This document shows positions 54,237 to 63,243 of a DNA stretch of 64,000 nucleotides, one piece after another; position 1 is the first letter of the stretch, and every line of letters starts with the position of its first letter. This DNA is from Pseudomonas japonica (lineage in GTDB: Bacteria > Pseudomonadota > Gammaproteobacteria > Pseudomonadales > Pseudomonadaceae). The translations under genes and the position numbers were made by a program. The notes below the pieces were generated by a model. It was not told where the DNA came from, did no database searches, and saw only the letters and a list, made by a program, of their open reading frames with translations. The DNA lies in the NCBI RefSeq assembly GCF_013522925.1, contig NZ_JAAMQU010000006.1, forward strand, positions 62,001 to 126,000. The letters run 5' to 3'.

Positions 54237-55238
54237 ATGCTTACACCCTTGTTGAGAAAACCCTTGTTTCGGTGGGCCCAGCCCTTGTTTGCGGCCGCTA
54301 TTCTCTCGGCAAGTTGGGCTGGCATCGCCCAGGCGGCTGATACGCCACCGGCCGAAGTGCACCTGGACTACGCCTATTACTCCCCCACCAGCCTGGTGCT
54401 CAAGCATTTCGGTTGGCTGGAGCAAGCGCTGCCTGGCACCAAGGTGAGCTGGGTTTTGAGTCAGGGCAGTAACCGTTCGCTGGAATACATCAACAGCGGG
54501 AGTATCGACTTCGCTTCCACCGCAGGCCTTGCCGCGGTATTGAGCCGCGCCAACGGCAGCCCCTTGAAAACCGTTTATATCGCCAGCCGGCCCGAGTGGA
54601 CCGCCCTCGCCGTGCGCAAGGACTCCCCGATCAAGACAGTGGCGGACCTGAAAGGGAAGAAAATCGCCGCCACCAAAGGCACCGACCCGTACCTGTTCAC
54701 CTTGCGTGCCTTGCAGCAAGCCGGCCTGAGCAAGGACGACGTGGAACTGGTGCACCTGCAACATCCCGATGGCCGCGTGGCCCTGGAAAAAGGTGAAGTG
54801 GACGCCTGGGCAGGGTTGGACCCGTTGCTTGCCGCGAGCCAGCTCCAGGCCGGTTCCCGCCTGCTGTACCGCAACGTGGATTTCAACAGCTATGGGGTGA
54901 TCAGCGTGACCGAAGCCTATGCCAAGGCCCAGCCTCACACTGTCGAGACCGTGCTGCAGGCCTACGAGAAAGCCCGTACCTGGGCCAGCCAGCACCCCGA
55001 TGAGCTGGCGGCGCTATTGGCGCAGGAATCCGGCTTGCCACTGGAGGTGGCCAAGCTGCAGATCTCTCGCACCGACTTCAGCAACGCCCAGCCCGGGCGG
55101 GAGCATGTCGCCGCGTTGAAAGCCGCCGCGCCGATCCTGCTGGCCGAGGGGCTGGTGCGTAAGGGTACCGACGTGAACGCGGTGGTGGATCAGCTGTTCG
55201 ATCCTCTCTTCAGTGCCACTGCCATCGGGAAAAACTAA
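54237..55238 (+). CDS. Aliphatic sulfonate-type ABC transporter substrate-binding protein
   Basis: A 333-residue SsuA-like binding protein. The ATG at 54237 follows AGGA and opens a signal peptide (hydrophobic FAAAILSASWAGIAQAAD). Typical sequences are LDYAYYSPTSLVLKHFGWLEQ, VADLKGKKIAATKGTDPYLF and LEKGEVDAWAGLDPLLA. It is followed by permease and ATPase genes, giving a complete importer for an organosulfonate or related anion. The 226 bases upstream include an AT-rich stretch at 54118-54155 likely to hold the promoter shared with the divergent LysR gene. Confidence 0.9.
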   Translation: MLTPLLRKPLFRWAQPLFAAAILSASWAGIAQAADTPPAEVHLDYAYYSPTSLVLKHFGWLEQALPGTKVSWVLSQGSNRSLEYINSGSIDFASTAGLAAVLSRANGSPLKTVYIASRPEWTALAVRKDSPIKTVADLKGKKIAATKGTDPYLFTLRALQQAGLSKDDVELVHLQHPDGRVALEKGEVDAWAGLDPLLAASQLQAGSRLLYRNVDFNSYGVISVTEAYAKAQPHTVETVLQAYEKARTWASQHPDELAALLAQESGLPLEVAKLQISRTDFSNAQPGREHVAALKAAAPILLAEGLVRKGTDVNAVVDQLFDPLFSATAIGKN

Positions 55239-55242
55239 GCCC

Positions 55243-56076
55243 ATGGCTGTGCCGAGCAAAAGCCTGGGCAACGCGCAGGCGCAATCCCAAGGGCCGGGCC
55301 GCTCGCGGTGGCGCACGCCGCTCAAGGGCTGCGTGCTTCCGGTGGCGATCATCGCGGTGCTCGAAGCGGTGGTACGGCTGGGCTGGGTACCGGCCTACCA
55401 GATGCCCGCGCCCAGCGACGTGGCCGTTACGCTGCTGGACCTCGCCCATGGCCCGCTGGGCAAGCACATTGGCGCCAGCCTGTTGCGGGTACTGATCGGC
55501 TTCTTCATCGGCGCGTCACTGGCGCTGGTGTTCGCCGCCTGGGTGGGCCTGAGCCGCGAAGCCGAAGCTTACCTGGAGCCGACGTTCGCTGGCTTGCGCG
55601 CCATCCCTAGCCTGGCCTGGGTACCATTGCTGCTGTTATGGCTAGGTATCGACGAGAGCTCCAAGATCATTCTGATCGCCATCGGGGCGTTCTTCCCGGT
55701 GTACGTAAATGGCGTGGCGGCCATACGCAGCATTGATCGGCGGTTGGTGGAGGTCGGCCAGATGTATGGGTTCGGCCGGCGCCGGCTGGTGTGGCGCATC
55801 CTGTTGCCGGCCGCCATGCCGGGTTTGTTCACCGGCCTGCGAAGCGGGCTCAGCATGGCGTGGATGTTCGTGGTCGCCGCCGAGTTGATCGCGGCTACCA
55901 AAGGCCTGGGGTACCTGCTCAGCGATGGTCGCGAAACGTCACGGCCGGACATCGTGCTGGCGGCGATCATCATCCTTGCCGTGCTCGGCAAGATCAGCGA
56001 CGGCCTGTTCGCCAGCGTCGAGCGCCGCTGGTTGCGTTGGCGGGACACCTACACAGGCCAGGGAGGTACCCCCTGA
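55243..56076 (+). CDS. Sulfonate-type ABC transporter permease
   Basis: A 277-residue SsuC/TauC-like permease with about six membrane helices. It has LRAIPSLAWVPLLLLWLGIDESSKI and the cytoplasmic EAA-type loop (DRRLVEVGQMYGFGRRRLVWRILLP). The ATG at 55243 follows the binding protein's stop by only four bases. Its TGA overlaps the proposed CTG start of the ATPase. Confidence 0.92.
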   Translation: MAVPSKSLGNAQAQSQGPGRSRWRTPLKGCVLPVAIIAVLEAVVRLGWVPAYQMPAPSDVAVTLLDLAHGPLGKHIGASLLRVLIGFFIGASLALVFAAWVGLSREAEAYLEPTFAGLRAIPSLAWVPLLLLWLGIDESSKIILIAIGAFFPVYVNGVAAIRSIDRRLVEVGQMYGFGRRRLVWRILLPAAMPGLFTGLRSGLSMAWMFVVAAELIAATKGLGYLLSDGRETSRPDIVLAAIIILAVLGKISDGLFASVERRWLRWRDTYTGQGGTP

Positions 56077-56786
56077 GTGACGTACTGCTGGATGTTCATG
56101 TACGCCGAAAGTCCTTCGGCCAGGCGCTGGTACTGAACAACGCCAGGGTGACCTTGCATCGCGGCGAAATCGTCAGCGTGCTGGGCCCCAGCGGGTGCGG
56201 CAAAAGCACACTGTTGCGGATCATCGCGGGGCTGGAGCGCGATTATACGGGTGAGCTTCGGCAAAGCACCGAGCACACCGCCTTTGTGTTCCAGGAGCCT
56301 CGCCTGATGCCGTGGCTGAGCGTGGAGCGCAACATCGGCTTTCACGACGACGCGCATTTCGATCGGGCCTGGGTGAACCAGTTGCTTGAGGAAGTCGGGC
56401 TTGAGGGCTTCGGCACGGCCTTGCCCAAGGAGCTTTCCGGCGGGATGGCCCAGCGCGTCGCCATCGCGCGTGGGCTGTACTCCCGGCCGGGGGTGTTGCT
56501 GCTGGACGAACCCTTCAGCGCAGTCGATGCCTTCACGCGGATGAAACTTCAGGACCTGCTGTTGCAGCTGGCACAACGGCACAACATCGCGTTGCTGCTG
56601 GTCACCCATGACATCGACGAAGCCCTGTACCTCAGCGACCGCGCGTTGATCATGGGCAACCGCCCCAGCAACGTCCGGCAATCAATCGAAGTGCCCTTGC
56701 CGCAGCCGCGCGACCGGCGCCACCCACTGCTGGCCGAACTCAAGGCGCAAGCCTTGACGGAGTTGCATTCGGCGCACGTTATCTGA
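56073..56786 (+). CDS. Sulfonate-type ABC transporter ATP-binding protein with probable CTG start
   Basis: A 237-residue SsuB/TauB-like ATPase. It has Walker A GPSGCGKST, Q-loop FVFQEPRLMPW, signature LSGGMAQRV, Walker B VLLLDEPFSAVD and the switch histidine in LLVTHD. No ATG, GTG or TTG lies in frame before the first strand. The best start is CTG at 56073, overlapping the permease stop as CTGA where ATGA would be expected, with GGGAGG six bases upstream. It reads L-S-D-V-L-L-D, the usual SsuB N-terminus with Met replaced. This is either a rare CTG start or a recent point change that lowers translation. Confidence 0.88.
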   Translation: MSDVLLDVHVRRKSFGQALVLNNARVTLHRGEIVSVLGPSGCGKSTLLRIIAGLERDYTGELRQSTEHTAFVFQEPRLMPWLSVERNIGFHDDAHFDRAWVNQLLEEVGLEGFGTALPKELSGGMAQRVAIARGLYSRPGVLLLDEPFSAVDAFTRMKLQDLLLQLAQRHNIALLLVTHDIDEALYLSDRALIMGNRPSNVRQSIEVPLPQPRDRRHPLLAELKAQALTELHSAHVI

Positions 56787-56797
56787 GCGCCCGCGGG

Positions 56798-58933
56798 TCA
56801 CGCCAACGCCTCCACCTCAGGAGCAGCCGCACCCAGCAGCGTCAATGGCGTCTGGGTTTCTGGCACGCCCCACGCGCTATCGGGCAAGGGCTGGCTGTTG
56901 TATCCCCCGGGGTGGGCGAAGATGATCGCGGTGTCCGATTGCAGCGCGGCAATGTTGATAGGGAAGAACGCGACTTCGAAATGCCGGCCCAGGGCATCAT
57001 TCTCCAGCGATTTGAGCACCCCTTCACGCCGGGTGGTATCCCATTCCAGCAGCAGCGTGTGGTTGTAACCATTACCCAGGCCGGTGAACCCCAGCGCACT
57101 GACGTCGATACTGTCGTTACCCTCCAGGTCGAAATCCATCACCGTGTCCCGGTGCACCAACACGTTATTGTCCGCCCGCCAGCTGTCCTTGAGCGAGGTG
57201 TACACAAAGGTGTCGCTGTCATCGCCGCCGCTCAGCCGATCAGCGCCCTCGCCTCCTATCAGGCGGTCTTCACCCCTTCCACCCGAGATCACATCCGCGC
57301 CGTTGGCCCCGATCAAGGTTTCGCCCGAGGTGCCGCCGTTCAAGGTATTCGCCGCAGCGTCACCTTGCACCAGGGCGCGGAAGTTGCCCGGTTGCAGGTT
57401 GGGTAGCCACTCGCTGTTCAAGATCAACTCGAAGTAGTTGCCATGCGCGTCGGCGTCCAAGCTGCTGAGGTAGGTCAGGCCGCTGGCCTTGTGTGCATCG
57501 ACCTTCAAGGTGCTGCCATGGCCGTCTCCCAAGCCAGTGAAGCCAAGCTGGGTGAGGTCGAGCTGGTCCTCCGAATCGAAGTCGTCGATGTAGTCGGCAT
57601 GGGAGACACCGCCGGCCCGGTAGCTGTCCGTCATGGCAGTGAAGCGGAAGGTATCTCCGCCGGTCCAGCCGTCGCTACCTCCATGCAGCCGGTCGCGACC
57701 GGCGCCACCCACGAGAATATCGTTGTTGTCGCCGCCATCGAGCCGGTCGTTGCCCCCGCCCCCCACCAGTAGTTCCCGAGCCAGCGAACCCTTCAGTGTG
57801 TCGGCAGTAGAAGTACCGAACTGGTGAATGAACATCTGGTTGTCGCGGATGACACTGCTGAGGGTGCCTTGCCGCGTGGCGTAATCAACCTGGCTGATCA
57901 CGTTGTCGGTGATTCGGTTGTTTCCGCCCAGTCCGCTCGCCTCGGCGATGCCGTACGTGGAATTGGACCAATAGCCCCCGGTGACGACATTGCCGTGAAC
58001 GTCGATGAACTGGGCGCTCAATGAGGGCACATAAACGACGCCGGTCAGCAGTATTTCCGCGCCCTCGATCCGCTGATTGTTCTCGTGAACGTTGTTGAAC
58101 GTGATTTCACCCAGCTTGCTGGCATCGCTGTGTATGCCGTACGACAAATTCAGCGAGGCTTCTACACCGGTTACTCGGTAGCCCGCGACATTCTCGATAT
58201 GAACGCCCGTTTCACGGTTCTCGGTGAAATGCCCGCCACTCACCACAATGTTGCCTACCTGGTCATCCCTCGTGGTGTTCGATGCGGTGCCCTCCACCAG
58301 GCGCACCCCATCACCTGCGTTCCCATAGCCATCGCTGTCGAGCATGCGCAGGGTACCGCCCAGCTCGTAGCCATCGCCCACGTTGGCGTAGGACGTGTTG
58401 TGTTCGAACACGCTGTTGCGCAAGCCGTCGGCGATCACGCCGTCCTTGCCGTTGTCGTGGGCAGTGCTGTTTCGCAGGGTTACCGTACTGCCGAGGCTGC
58501 GCAGGTCGAAACCGTTACCGCTGACGTTGTGCACTTCAACGTCGTCGATCACCACCCCGCTCGCCCGGCTAACGGCCACACCATCTACCGACCCGATATC
58601 CGCCACGGTGCTGGTGCCGTCGATACTCAGATGGCCGAGTTGCACCCCCGCGCCCTCGGCCCGCAGGATGCCAGCGGCTGACGTGACACCGCTGGCCAGC
58701 TTGAGGATAGTGGCCTCGGTGCTGAGGCCCTGAAGGGATACGCCGGCCTTGACCAAGAGGCACCCGCCATCTGCGTCCTCGCCGGGGCTGAGCCGAAAGG
58801 TGCCGGCGCCTATCGTCACCTGCCCGCCACCCGCTGCTGCTGCCGCGTCGATAGCTGCCTGGATTGCCTGTGTGTCGTCGGTTACACCGTCGCCCTTGGC
58901 GCCGTAATCCTTCACGTTGAATTCGCTGGCCAT
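56798..58933 (-). CDS. AlgE-like RTX parallel beta-helix protein (mannuronan C5-epimerase family, altered active site)
   Basis: A 711-residue secreted protein. Residues 1-375 form an A-module like AlgE epimerases (FNVKDYGAKGDGVTDDTQAIQAAIDAA, then RNSTAHDNGKDGVIAD). Two R-modules follow (about 380-520 and 535-690), with calcium-binding nonapeptides such as GGGGNDRLDGGDNND and GGEGADRLSGGDDSD. There is no signal peptide, as expected for type I secretion. AlgE4 uses Y149, D152, H154 and D178, within YGFDPH and FVAD. Here the first motif is NGFDLR (N140, D143, R145), so the Tyr and His are replaced while both aspartates (D143, D169) remain. Activity is doubtful or different. No secretion genes adjoin it. 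Confidence 0.85.
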   Translation of the reverse strand: MASEFNVKDYGAKGDGVTDDTQAIQAAIDAAAAAGGGQVTIGAGTFRLSPGEDADGGCLLVKAGVSLQGLSTEATILKLASGVTSAAGILRAEGAGVQLGHLSIDGTSTVADIGSVDGVAVSRASGVVIDDVEVHNVSGNGFDLRSLGSTVTLRNSTAHDNGKDGVIADGLRNSVFEHNTSYANVGDGYELGGTLRMLDSDGYGNAGDGVRLVEGTASNTTRDDQVGNIVVSGGHFTENRETGVHIENVAGYRVTGVEASLNLSYGIHSDASKLGEITFNNVHENNQRIEGAEILLTGVVYVPSLSAQFIDVHGNVVTGGYWSNSTYGIAEASGLGGNNRITDNVISQVDYATRQGTLSSVIRDNQMFIHQFGTSTADTLKGSLARELLVGGGGNDRLDGGDNNDILVGGAGRDRLHGGSDGWTGGDTFRFTAMTDSYRAGGVSHADYIDDFDSEDQLDLTQLGFTGLGDGHGSTLKVDAHKASGLTYLSSLDADAHGNYFELILNSEWLPNLQPGNFRALVQGDAAANTLNGGTSGETLIGANGADVISGGRGEDRLIGGEGADRLSGGDDSDTFVYTSLKDSWRADNNVLVHRDTVMDFDLEGNDSIDVSALGFTGLGNGYNHTLLLEWDTTRREGVLKSLENDALGRHFEVAFFPINIAALQSDTAIIFAHPGGYNSQPLPDSAWGVPETQTPLTLLGAAAPEVEALA

Positions 58934-59064
58934 TGTTCTGTTCTCCCTGCCGCGGCGCGCTCAAGGTGAATGGAAAAGGCAGTGAAGAACGCAACACGGG
59001 CCCTCACACTCTAGATCAGGCCCATACGCTGACAAGGCGAGCGGCGTACCGGGCGCGCCGAAAC

Positions 59065-60141
59065 TCAGGACGTGGACAGCACCCCGCGGCGCACTTGGTC
59101 GCGCTCGATGGATTCGAACAGCGCTTTGAAGTTGCCCTCGCCGAACCCGTCGTCGCCCTTGCGCTGGATGAACTCGAAGAACACCGGGCCGAGCAAGGTT
59201 GCCGAGAATATCTGCAACAGCAGCCGCCGGTTGCCGCCCTCGGATGTGCCGTCGAGCAGAATGCCTCTTGCCTGCAGGGCCTCTTCCGGCTCACCGTGGT
59301 CCGGCAAGCGGCCCTGCAGCATTTCGTAGTAAGTGGCCGGGGGGGCGGTCATGAAGTTCATGCCCAGGGCCTTGAGCTTGTCCCAGGTCTGGATCAGGTC
59401 GTCGGTGATGAAGGCCACGTGCTGGATGCCCTCGCCGTTGAACTGCATGAGGAACTCTTCGATCTGCCCCGCGCCCTTGGAAGACTCTTCGTTCAAGGGG
59501 ATGCGGATCATGCCATCGGGTGCCGACATGGCCTTGGAAGTCAGCCCCGTGTACTCGCCCTTGATATCGAAGTAGCGAAGCTCGCGGAAATTGAACAGGG
59601 TTTCGTAGAAGTTCGCCCAATAGGCCATGCGGCCGCGGTACACGTTATGGGTAAGGTGGTCGATCAGCTTCAGGCCGGCGCCTTCCGGGTGGCGGTCGAC
59701 CCCTTCGATGAACTCGAAGTCGATGTCGTAGATAGAGGTGCCATCACCAAAGCGGTCGATCAGGTACAACGGGGCGCCCCCGATGCCCTTGATGGCGGGC
59801 AGGCGCAGCTCCATGGGCCCTGTGGGAATTTCGACCGGCTGCGCGCCGAGCTCCAGGGCCCGCTTGTAGGCCTGGTGCGAGTTCCTCACCCTGAAGGCCA
59901 TGCCGCACACGGAAGGCCCATGCTCCGCCGCAAAGTAGGCCGCGAGGCTGCCCGGCTCGTTGTTGAGCACCAGGTTGATCCCACCCTGGCGATACAGCAC
60001 TACTTGCTTGGAGCGGTGATGGGCAACCTTGGTGAAGCCCATCATTTCGAACACAGGCTCGAGAACGCCTGGCGTGGGCGAGGCAAACTCAATGAATTCG
60101 AAGCCCATCAGGCCCATGGGGTTGTCGTAGAGGTCAGTCAT
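59065..60141 (-). CDS. hpd: 4-hydroxyphenylpyruvate dioxygenase
   Basis: A 358-residue extradiol-fold dioxygenase that converts 4-hydroxyphenylpyruvate to homogentisate. The iron ligands are in [10 protein letters not shown] (His), [11 protein letters not shown] (His) and [21 protein letters not shown] (Glu). Length fits the Pseudomonas enzyme. It is divergent from maiA across a region with HmgR-type half-sites, linking it to the homogentisate genes. Confidence 0.96.
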   Translation of the reverse strand: MTDLYDNPMGLMGFEFIEFASPTPGVLEPVFEMMGFTKVAHHRSKQVVLYRQGGINLVLNNEPGSLAAYFAAEHGPSVCGMAFRVRNSHQAYKRALELGAQPVEIPTGPMELRLPAIKGIGGAPLYLIDRFGDGTSIYDIDFEFIEGVDRHPEGAGLKLIDHLTHNVYRGRMAYWANFYETLFNFRELRYFDIKGEYTGLTSKAMSAPDGMIRIPLNEESSKGAGQIEEFLMQFNGEGIQHVAFITDDLIQTWDKLKALGMNFMTAPPATYYEMLQGRLPDHGEPEEALQARGILLDGTSEGGNRRLLLQIFSATLLGPVFFEFIQRKGDDGFGEGNFKALFESIERDQVRRGVLSTS

Positions 60142-60297
60142 GGCGGTATCCGGTTGGTCAGTAGGGAGCAGGAAAATGTGCTGTTTCCACTACCGGGCCG
60201 GCGGCGCGCACGATATCCCTCGTACGCTGCGGGCGAGAAAATCGCCGAGAAGCAACTGCAACCCAAGAACCCTCACACGGTGCGCTCCTTTGTTATT

Positions 60298-60322
60298 CGT
60301 AATATGGTTACGCAAAACGTAA
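60298..60322. promoter_or_regulatory. HmgR-type half-site array in the hpd/maiA promoter region
   Basis: CGTAA (60298-60302), TTACG (60308-60312) and CGTAA (60318-60322) alternate with exact 10-base spacing, giving overlapping inverted repeats. The TTACG-N5-CGTAA unit has the same form as the palindrome upstream of hmgA (61895-61913). Binding by HmgR is inference. Confidence 0.6.
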
Positions 60323-60391
60323 TCTCCGCCAATTCTCCGGAGCTGTCAATTGCAGGCGCGCGCCCATAACAACAAGGCACAGGAGCATGCC

Positions 60392-61018
60392 GTGGACCTT
60401 TATACCTACTACCGCTCCACGTCCTCTTATCGGGTTCGCATTGCACTGGCCTTCAAGGGCCTGAGTTACAACGCCCTGCCGGTGAACCTGCTCAAGCACG
60501 AGCATCTGCAGCCCGCTTATCAAGCGGTGAACCCCCAACGCCGAGTACCCGTGCTACGCGGCGATGGCGGCGAAGTACTGATGCAGTCACCCGCGATCAT
60601 CGAGTACCTCGAAGAGCGCTATCCTGCCCCGCGCCTGTTGCCGGTTGATGCACTGGCCCGGGCACGCCATCGCAGCGTGGCGGCGATCATCGGCTGCGAT
60701 ATTCATCCGCTGCACAATGTGGCGGTGCTCCAGCGCCTGCGCGAGCTGGGTATCGAGGAACCCCAGGTAACCGCCTGGATCAACCACTGGATTGGCGAAG
60801 GCCTTGGCGCGGTGGAGGCGTTGATCGGCGACCACGGCTGGTGCTTCGGCGAGCCAGGGCTGGCGGATGTTTACCTGCTGCCACAAGTGTATGCCGCCCG
60901 GCGCTTTGCCGTAGGCCTGGAAGGCTGGCCACGTATTGCCCGGGTGGAAGCCCTGGCGAGGGCGCACCCGGCGTTCCTCGGCGCACACCCTGAGCGGCAG
61001 CCGGACACCCCGGCCTGA
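60392..61018 (+). CDS. maiA: Maleylacetoacetate isomerase (zeta-class GST)
   Basis: A 208-residue glutathione transferase zeta homologue that isomerises maleylacetoacetate to fumarylacetoacetate. The motif STSSYRVRIAL corresponds to the family's SSCxxRVRIAL. DIHPLHNVAVL and a C-terminal ARAHPAFLGAHPERQPD are also typical. The start is GTG at 60392 with AGGAG six bases upstream; the longer frame from 60350 is unlikely. In P. putida this gene (hmgC) follows hmgB; here it lies apart, between hpd and hmgR. Confidence 0.92.
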   Translation: MDLYTYYRSTSSYRVRIALAFKGLSYNALPVNLLKHEHLQPAYQAVNPQRRVPVLRGDGGEVLMQSPAIIEYLEERYPAPRLLPVDALARARHRSVAAIIGCDIHPLHNVAVLQRLRELGIEEPQVTAWINHWIGEGLGAVEALIGDHGWCFGEPGLADVYLLPQVYAARRFAVGLEGWPRIARVEALARAHPAFLGAHPERQPDTPA

Positions 61019-61024
61019 GCTGCG

Positions 61025-61834
61025 CTAAACATCCAGCGGCCGAGCCCCGCCCATGCGGTCGGTAATAGCCTGCGCGGCCTGCTGCAGCCGCTCGGCGGCG
61101 GTTGCCTGGTTGGGCGGCGTGAATACCGAAGCAGCGCCCACTACGGTGATAACCCCAGCCAGTACATGGCCCGTGGCGAACAAGGGCGCGGACACGGCAT
61201 TCACCCCGGGCATCAACAAGCCGTGCACCTGGTTCAGGCCAGTGGCCCGGATGTGCGCCACACGCTGTTCGATGTCCTTCAAGAAGGCCGCGCCCTGCCC
61301 TGCGCTTTCGTCGTGAAGGAGTGCGGCGGTTTCGGCGGCCGGCAGGTAACTGTTGAACACCATGCCGGTGGATGAACCGAGCAACGGCAGCACCGAGCCT
61401 ACACGGGTGACCAGTGTGACCGCGCCGATGGACTGTTCCACATGCACCACGGTAGGGCCTTTGTTACCCCAGACGGCCAGGAAGCAGGTTTCGTTGAGCT
61501 CATCGCGCAAGCCCTGCAAGTGAGGGCTGGCGATTCTCAGCACATCCAGCCTGCCCAGCGCCGCAAGGCCGACCAGCAGCGCCTCGCGGCCCAGACCGTA
61601 ATGGTTGGTGGCCGGGTCCTGCTCGGCGAACCCGCTGGCGATCAACGCTTGCAGGTAGCGATGGACCTTGGCGGCGGGCATGCCCACATGTTCGGCCAGC
61701 CGAGACAACGACGTGCTGGGCGCCAGCTGCGCCAGCCCTTTGAGGATGCCCGTGCCCACTTCGGCGGCCTGAACCTTTTGCTGCCGTACAGGGGTGGCGG
61801 GGCTGGCTTCAGGCCCGGGGGTATCGCTGGCCAT
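61025..61834 (-). CDS. hmgR: IclR family repressor of homogentisate genes, HmgR
   Basis: A 269-residue IclR regulator with N-terminal winged helix (STSLSRLAEHVGMPAAKVHRYLQALIASGF) and a C-terminal effector domain (TCFLAVWGNKGPTVVHVEQS). The stretch TPVRQQKVQAAEVGTGILKGLAQL closely matches P. putida HmgR as I recall it. I take the ATG at 61834; a TTG at 61855 would add seven residues. It is divergent from hmgA across a clear palindrome and converges with maiA six bases away. Confidence 0.93.
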   Translation of the reverse strand: MASDTPGPEASPATPVRQQKVQAAEVGTGILKGLAQLAPSTSLSRLAEHVGMPAAKVHRYLQALIASGFAEQDPATNHYGLGREALLVGLAALGRLDVLRIASPHLQGLRDELNETCFLAVWGNKGPTVVHVEQSIGAVTLVTRVGSVLPLLGSSTGMVFNSYLPAAETAALLHDESAGQGAAFLKDIEQRVAHIRATGLNQVHGLLMPGVNAVSAPLFATGHVLAGVITVVGAASVFTPPNQATAAERLQQAAQAITDRMGGARPLDV

Positions 61835-61894
61835 AAGGGGTAAGTGCCTTTGCAAAGAAGTGCGGGTTTATAGCTTGACCCGCCAGCGAACTCA

Positions 61895-61913
61895 AATTAC
61901 GTTAATCGTAATT
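61895..61913. promoter_or_regulatory. HmgR operator candidate upstream of hmgA
   Basis: AATTACG (61895-61901), spacer TTAAT and CGTAATT (61907-61913) form a perfect 7-bp inverted repeat between hmgR and hmgA. HmgR of P. putida is known to bind 17-bp palindromic motifs in the hmgA promoter, with homogentisate as effector. Confidence 0.75.
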
Positions 61914-61941
61914 CAATTACAAAAAACAACAAGAGGTCGCC

Positions 61942-63243
61942 ATGCACCTGTCAGCTGCGCACCCACTTACTTACATGAGCGGCTTTGGCAACCAGTTCAG
62001 CAGCGAGGCGCTGCCCGGCGCGCTGCCCCAAGGCCAGAACTCGCCGCAACGGCCAGAGTACGGCCTTTATGCCGAACAGTTTTCAGGTACTGCGTTCACC
62101 GTGCCCCGCAGCGAGGCGCGCCGTACGTGGCTGTACCGGATCAAGCCCTCCGCGGCCCACCCGCGCTTCGAGCGGCTCGAAAGGCAGATCCCTGGAGGGC
62201 ATGCCGGCCCGATCACGCCCAACCGGTTGCGCTGGAACCCCATGCCGTACCCTTCCACGCCCACCGACCTGATCGATGGGCTGTTAACCCTCGCTGCAAC
62301 GCACGACAGCGAGCAGGCCAGCGGCGTGAGCGTGTACCTGTACAGCGCCAATGCCTCCATGCAACGGGCCTTCTTCACCGCCGACGGCGAGTGGTTGCTG
62401 GTGCCTCAGGCCGGGCGGCTGCGGATTGTCACCGAACTGGGTGTGCTGCAGGTTGAACCGCAGGAAATCGCCCTGCTGCCGCGCGGGCTGAAGTTCCGGG
62501 TGGAACTGCTCGATGCCTTGGCCAGGGGCTACATCTGTGAAAACCATGGTCGCCCGCTACGCCTGCCAGACCTGGGGCCCATCGGCAGTAACGGCCTGGC
62601 CAACCCGCGGGACTTTCTCGCCCCGGTCGCGGCATTCGAGGAGACCGCCACCCCCTGGACCCTGGTACAGAAATTTCTCGGCGAGCTGTTTTCCACCGAA
62701 CTCGATCACTCGCCTTTCGACGTGGTGGCCTGGCATGGCAACAACGTGCCCTGCAAGTACGACCTGCGGCGCTTCAACACACTGGGCTCGATCAGCTTCG
62801 ACCACCCGGACCCGTCGATCTTCACCGTTCTCACCTCGCCCGGCGCGGCCGAAGGCGTCGCCAACGTGGACTTCGTGATCTTCCCGCCTCGCTGGCTGGT
62901 GGCGGAAAACACCTTCCGCCCGCCATGGTTCCACCGCAACGTGATGAATGAATTCATGGGCCTGATCACCGGCGCCTACGATGCCAAGGCCGAAGGTTTC
63001 AGCCCGGGCGGGGCTTCCCTGCACAGCTGCATGAGTGCCCATGGGCCGGACGACGCCACGGCGGGCAAGGCAATGGCGGCGGACCTGCAGCCGCAGAAGG
63101 TGGATAACACCATGGCGTTCATGTTCGAGACCTCGCAGGTGCTCAGGCCCAGCCAGGCGGCACTGGACAGCGAACATCTTCAAAACGATTACGACGCCTG
63201 CTGGGCGGGCCTTTCCAGCCACTTTTCCCGAGGCCATTCATGA
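61942..63243 (+). CDS. hmgA: Homogentisate 1,2-dioxygenase
   Basis: A 433-residue ring-cleavage dioxygenase converting homogentisate to maleylacetoacetate. The N-terminal [19 protein letters not shown] is diagnostic. Iron ligands lie in [14 protein letters not shown] (His and Glu) and the C-terminal domain carries [18 protein letters not shown] precedes the ATG. Its stop overlaps the start of hmgB (ATGA). Confidence 0.97.
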   Translation: MHLSAAHPLTYMSGFGNQFSSEALPGALPQGQNSPQRPEYGLYAEQFSGTAFTVPRSEARRTWLYRIKPSAAHPRFERLERQIPGGHAGPITPNRLRWNPMPYPSTPTDLIDGLLTLAATHDSEQASGVSVYLYSANASMQRAFFTADGEWLLVPQAGRLRIVTELGVLQVEPQEIALLPRGLKFRVELLDALARGYICENHGRPLRLPDLGPIGSNGLANPRDFLAPVAAFEETATPWTLVQKFLGELFSTELDHSPFDVVAWHGNNVPCKYDLRRFNTLGSISFDHPDPSIFTVLTSPGAAEGVANVDFVIFPPRWLVAENTFRPPWFHRNVMNEFMGLITGAYDAKAEGFSPGGASLHSCMSAHGPDDATAGKAMAADLQPQKVDNTMAFMFETSQVLRPSQAALDSEHLQNDYDACWAGLSSHFSRGHS

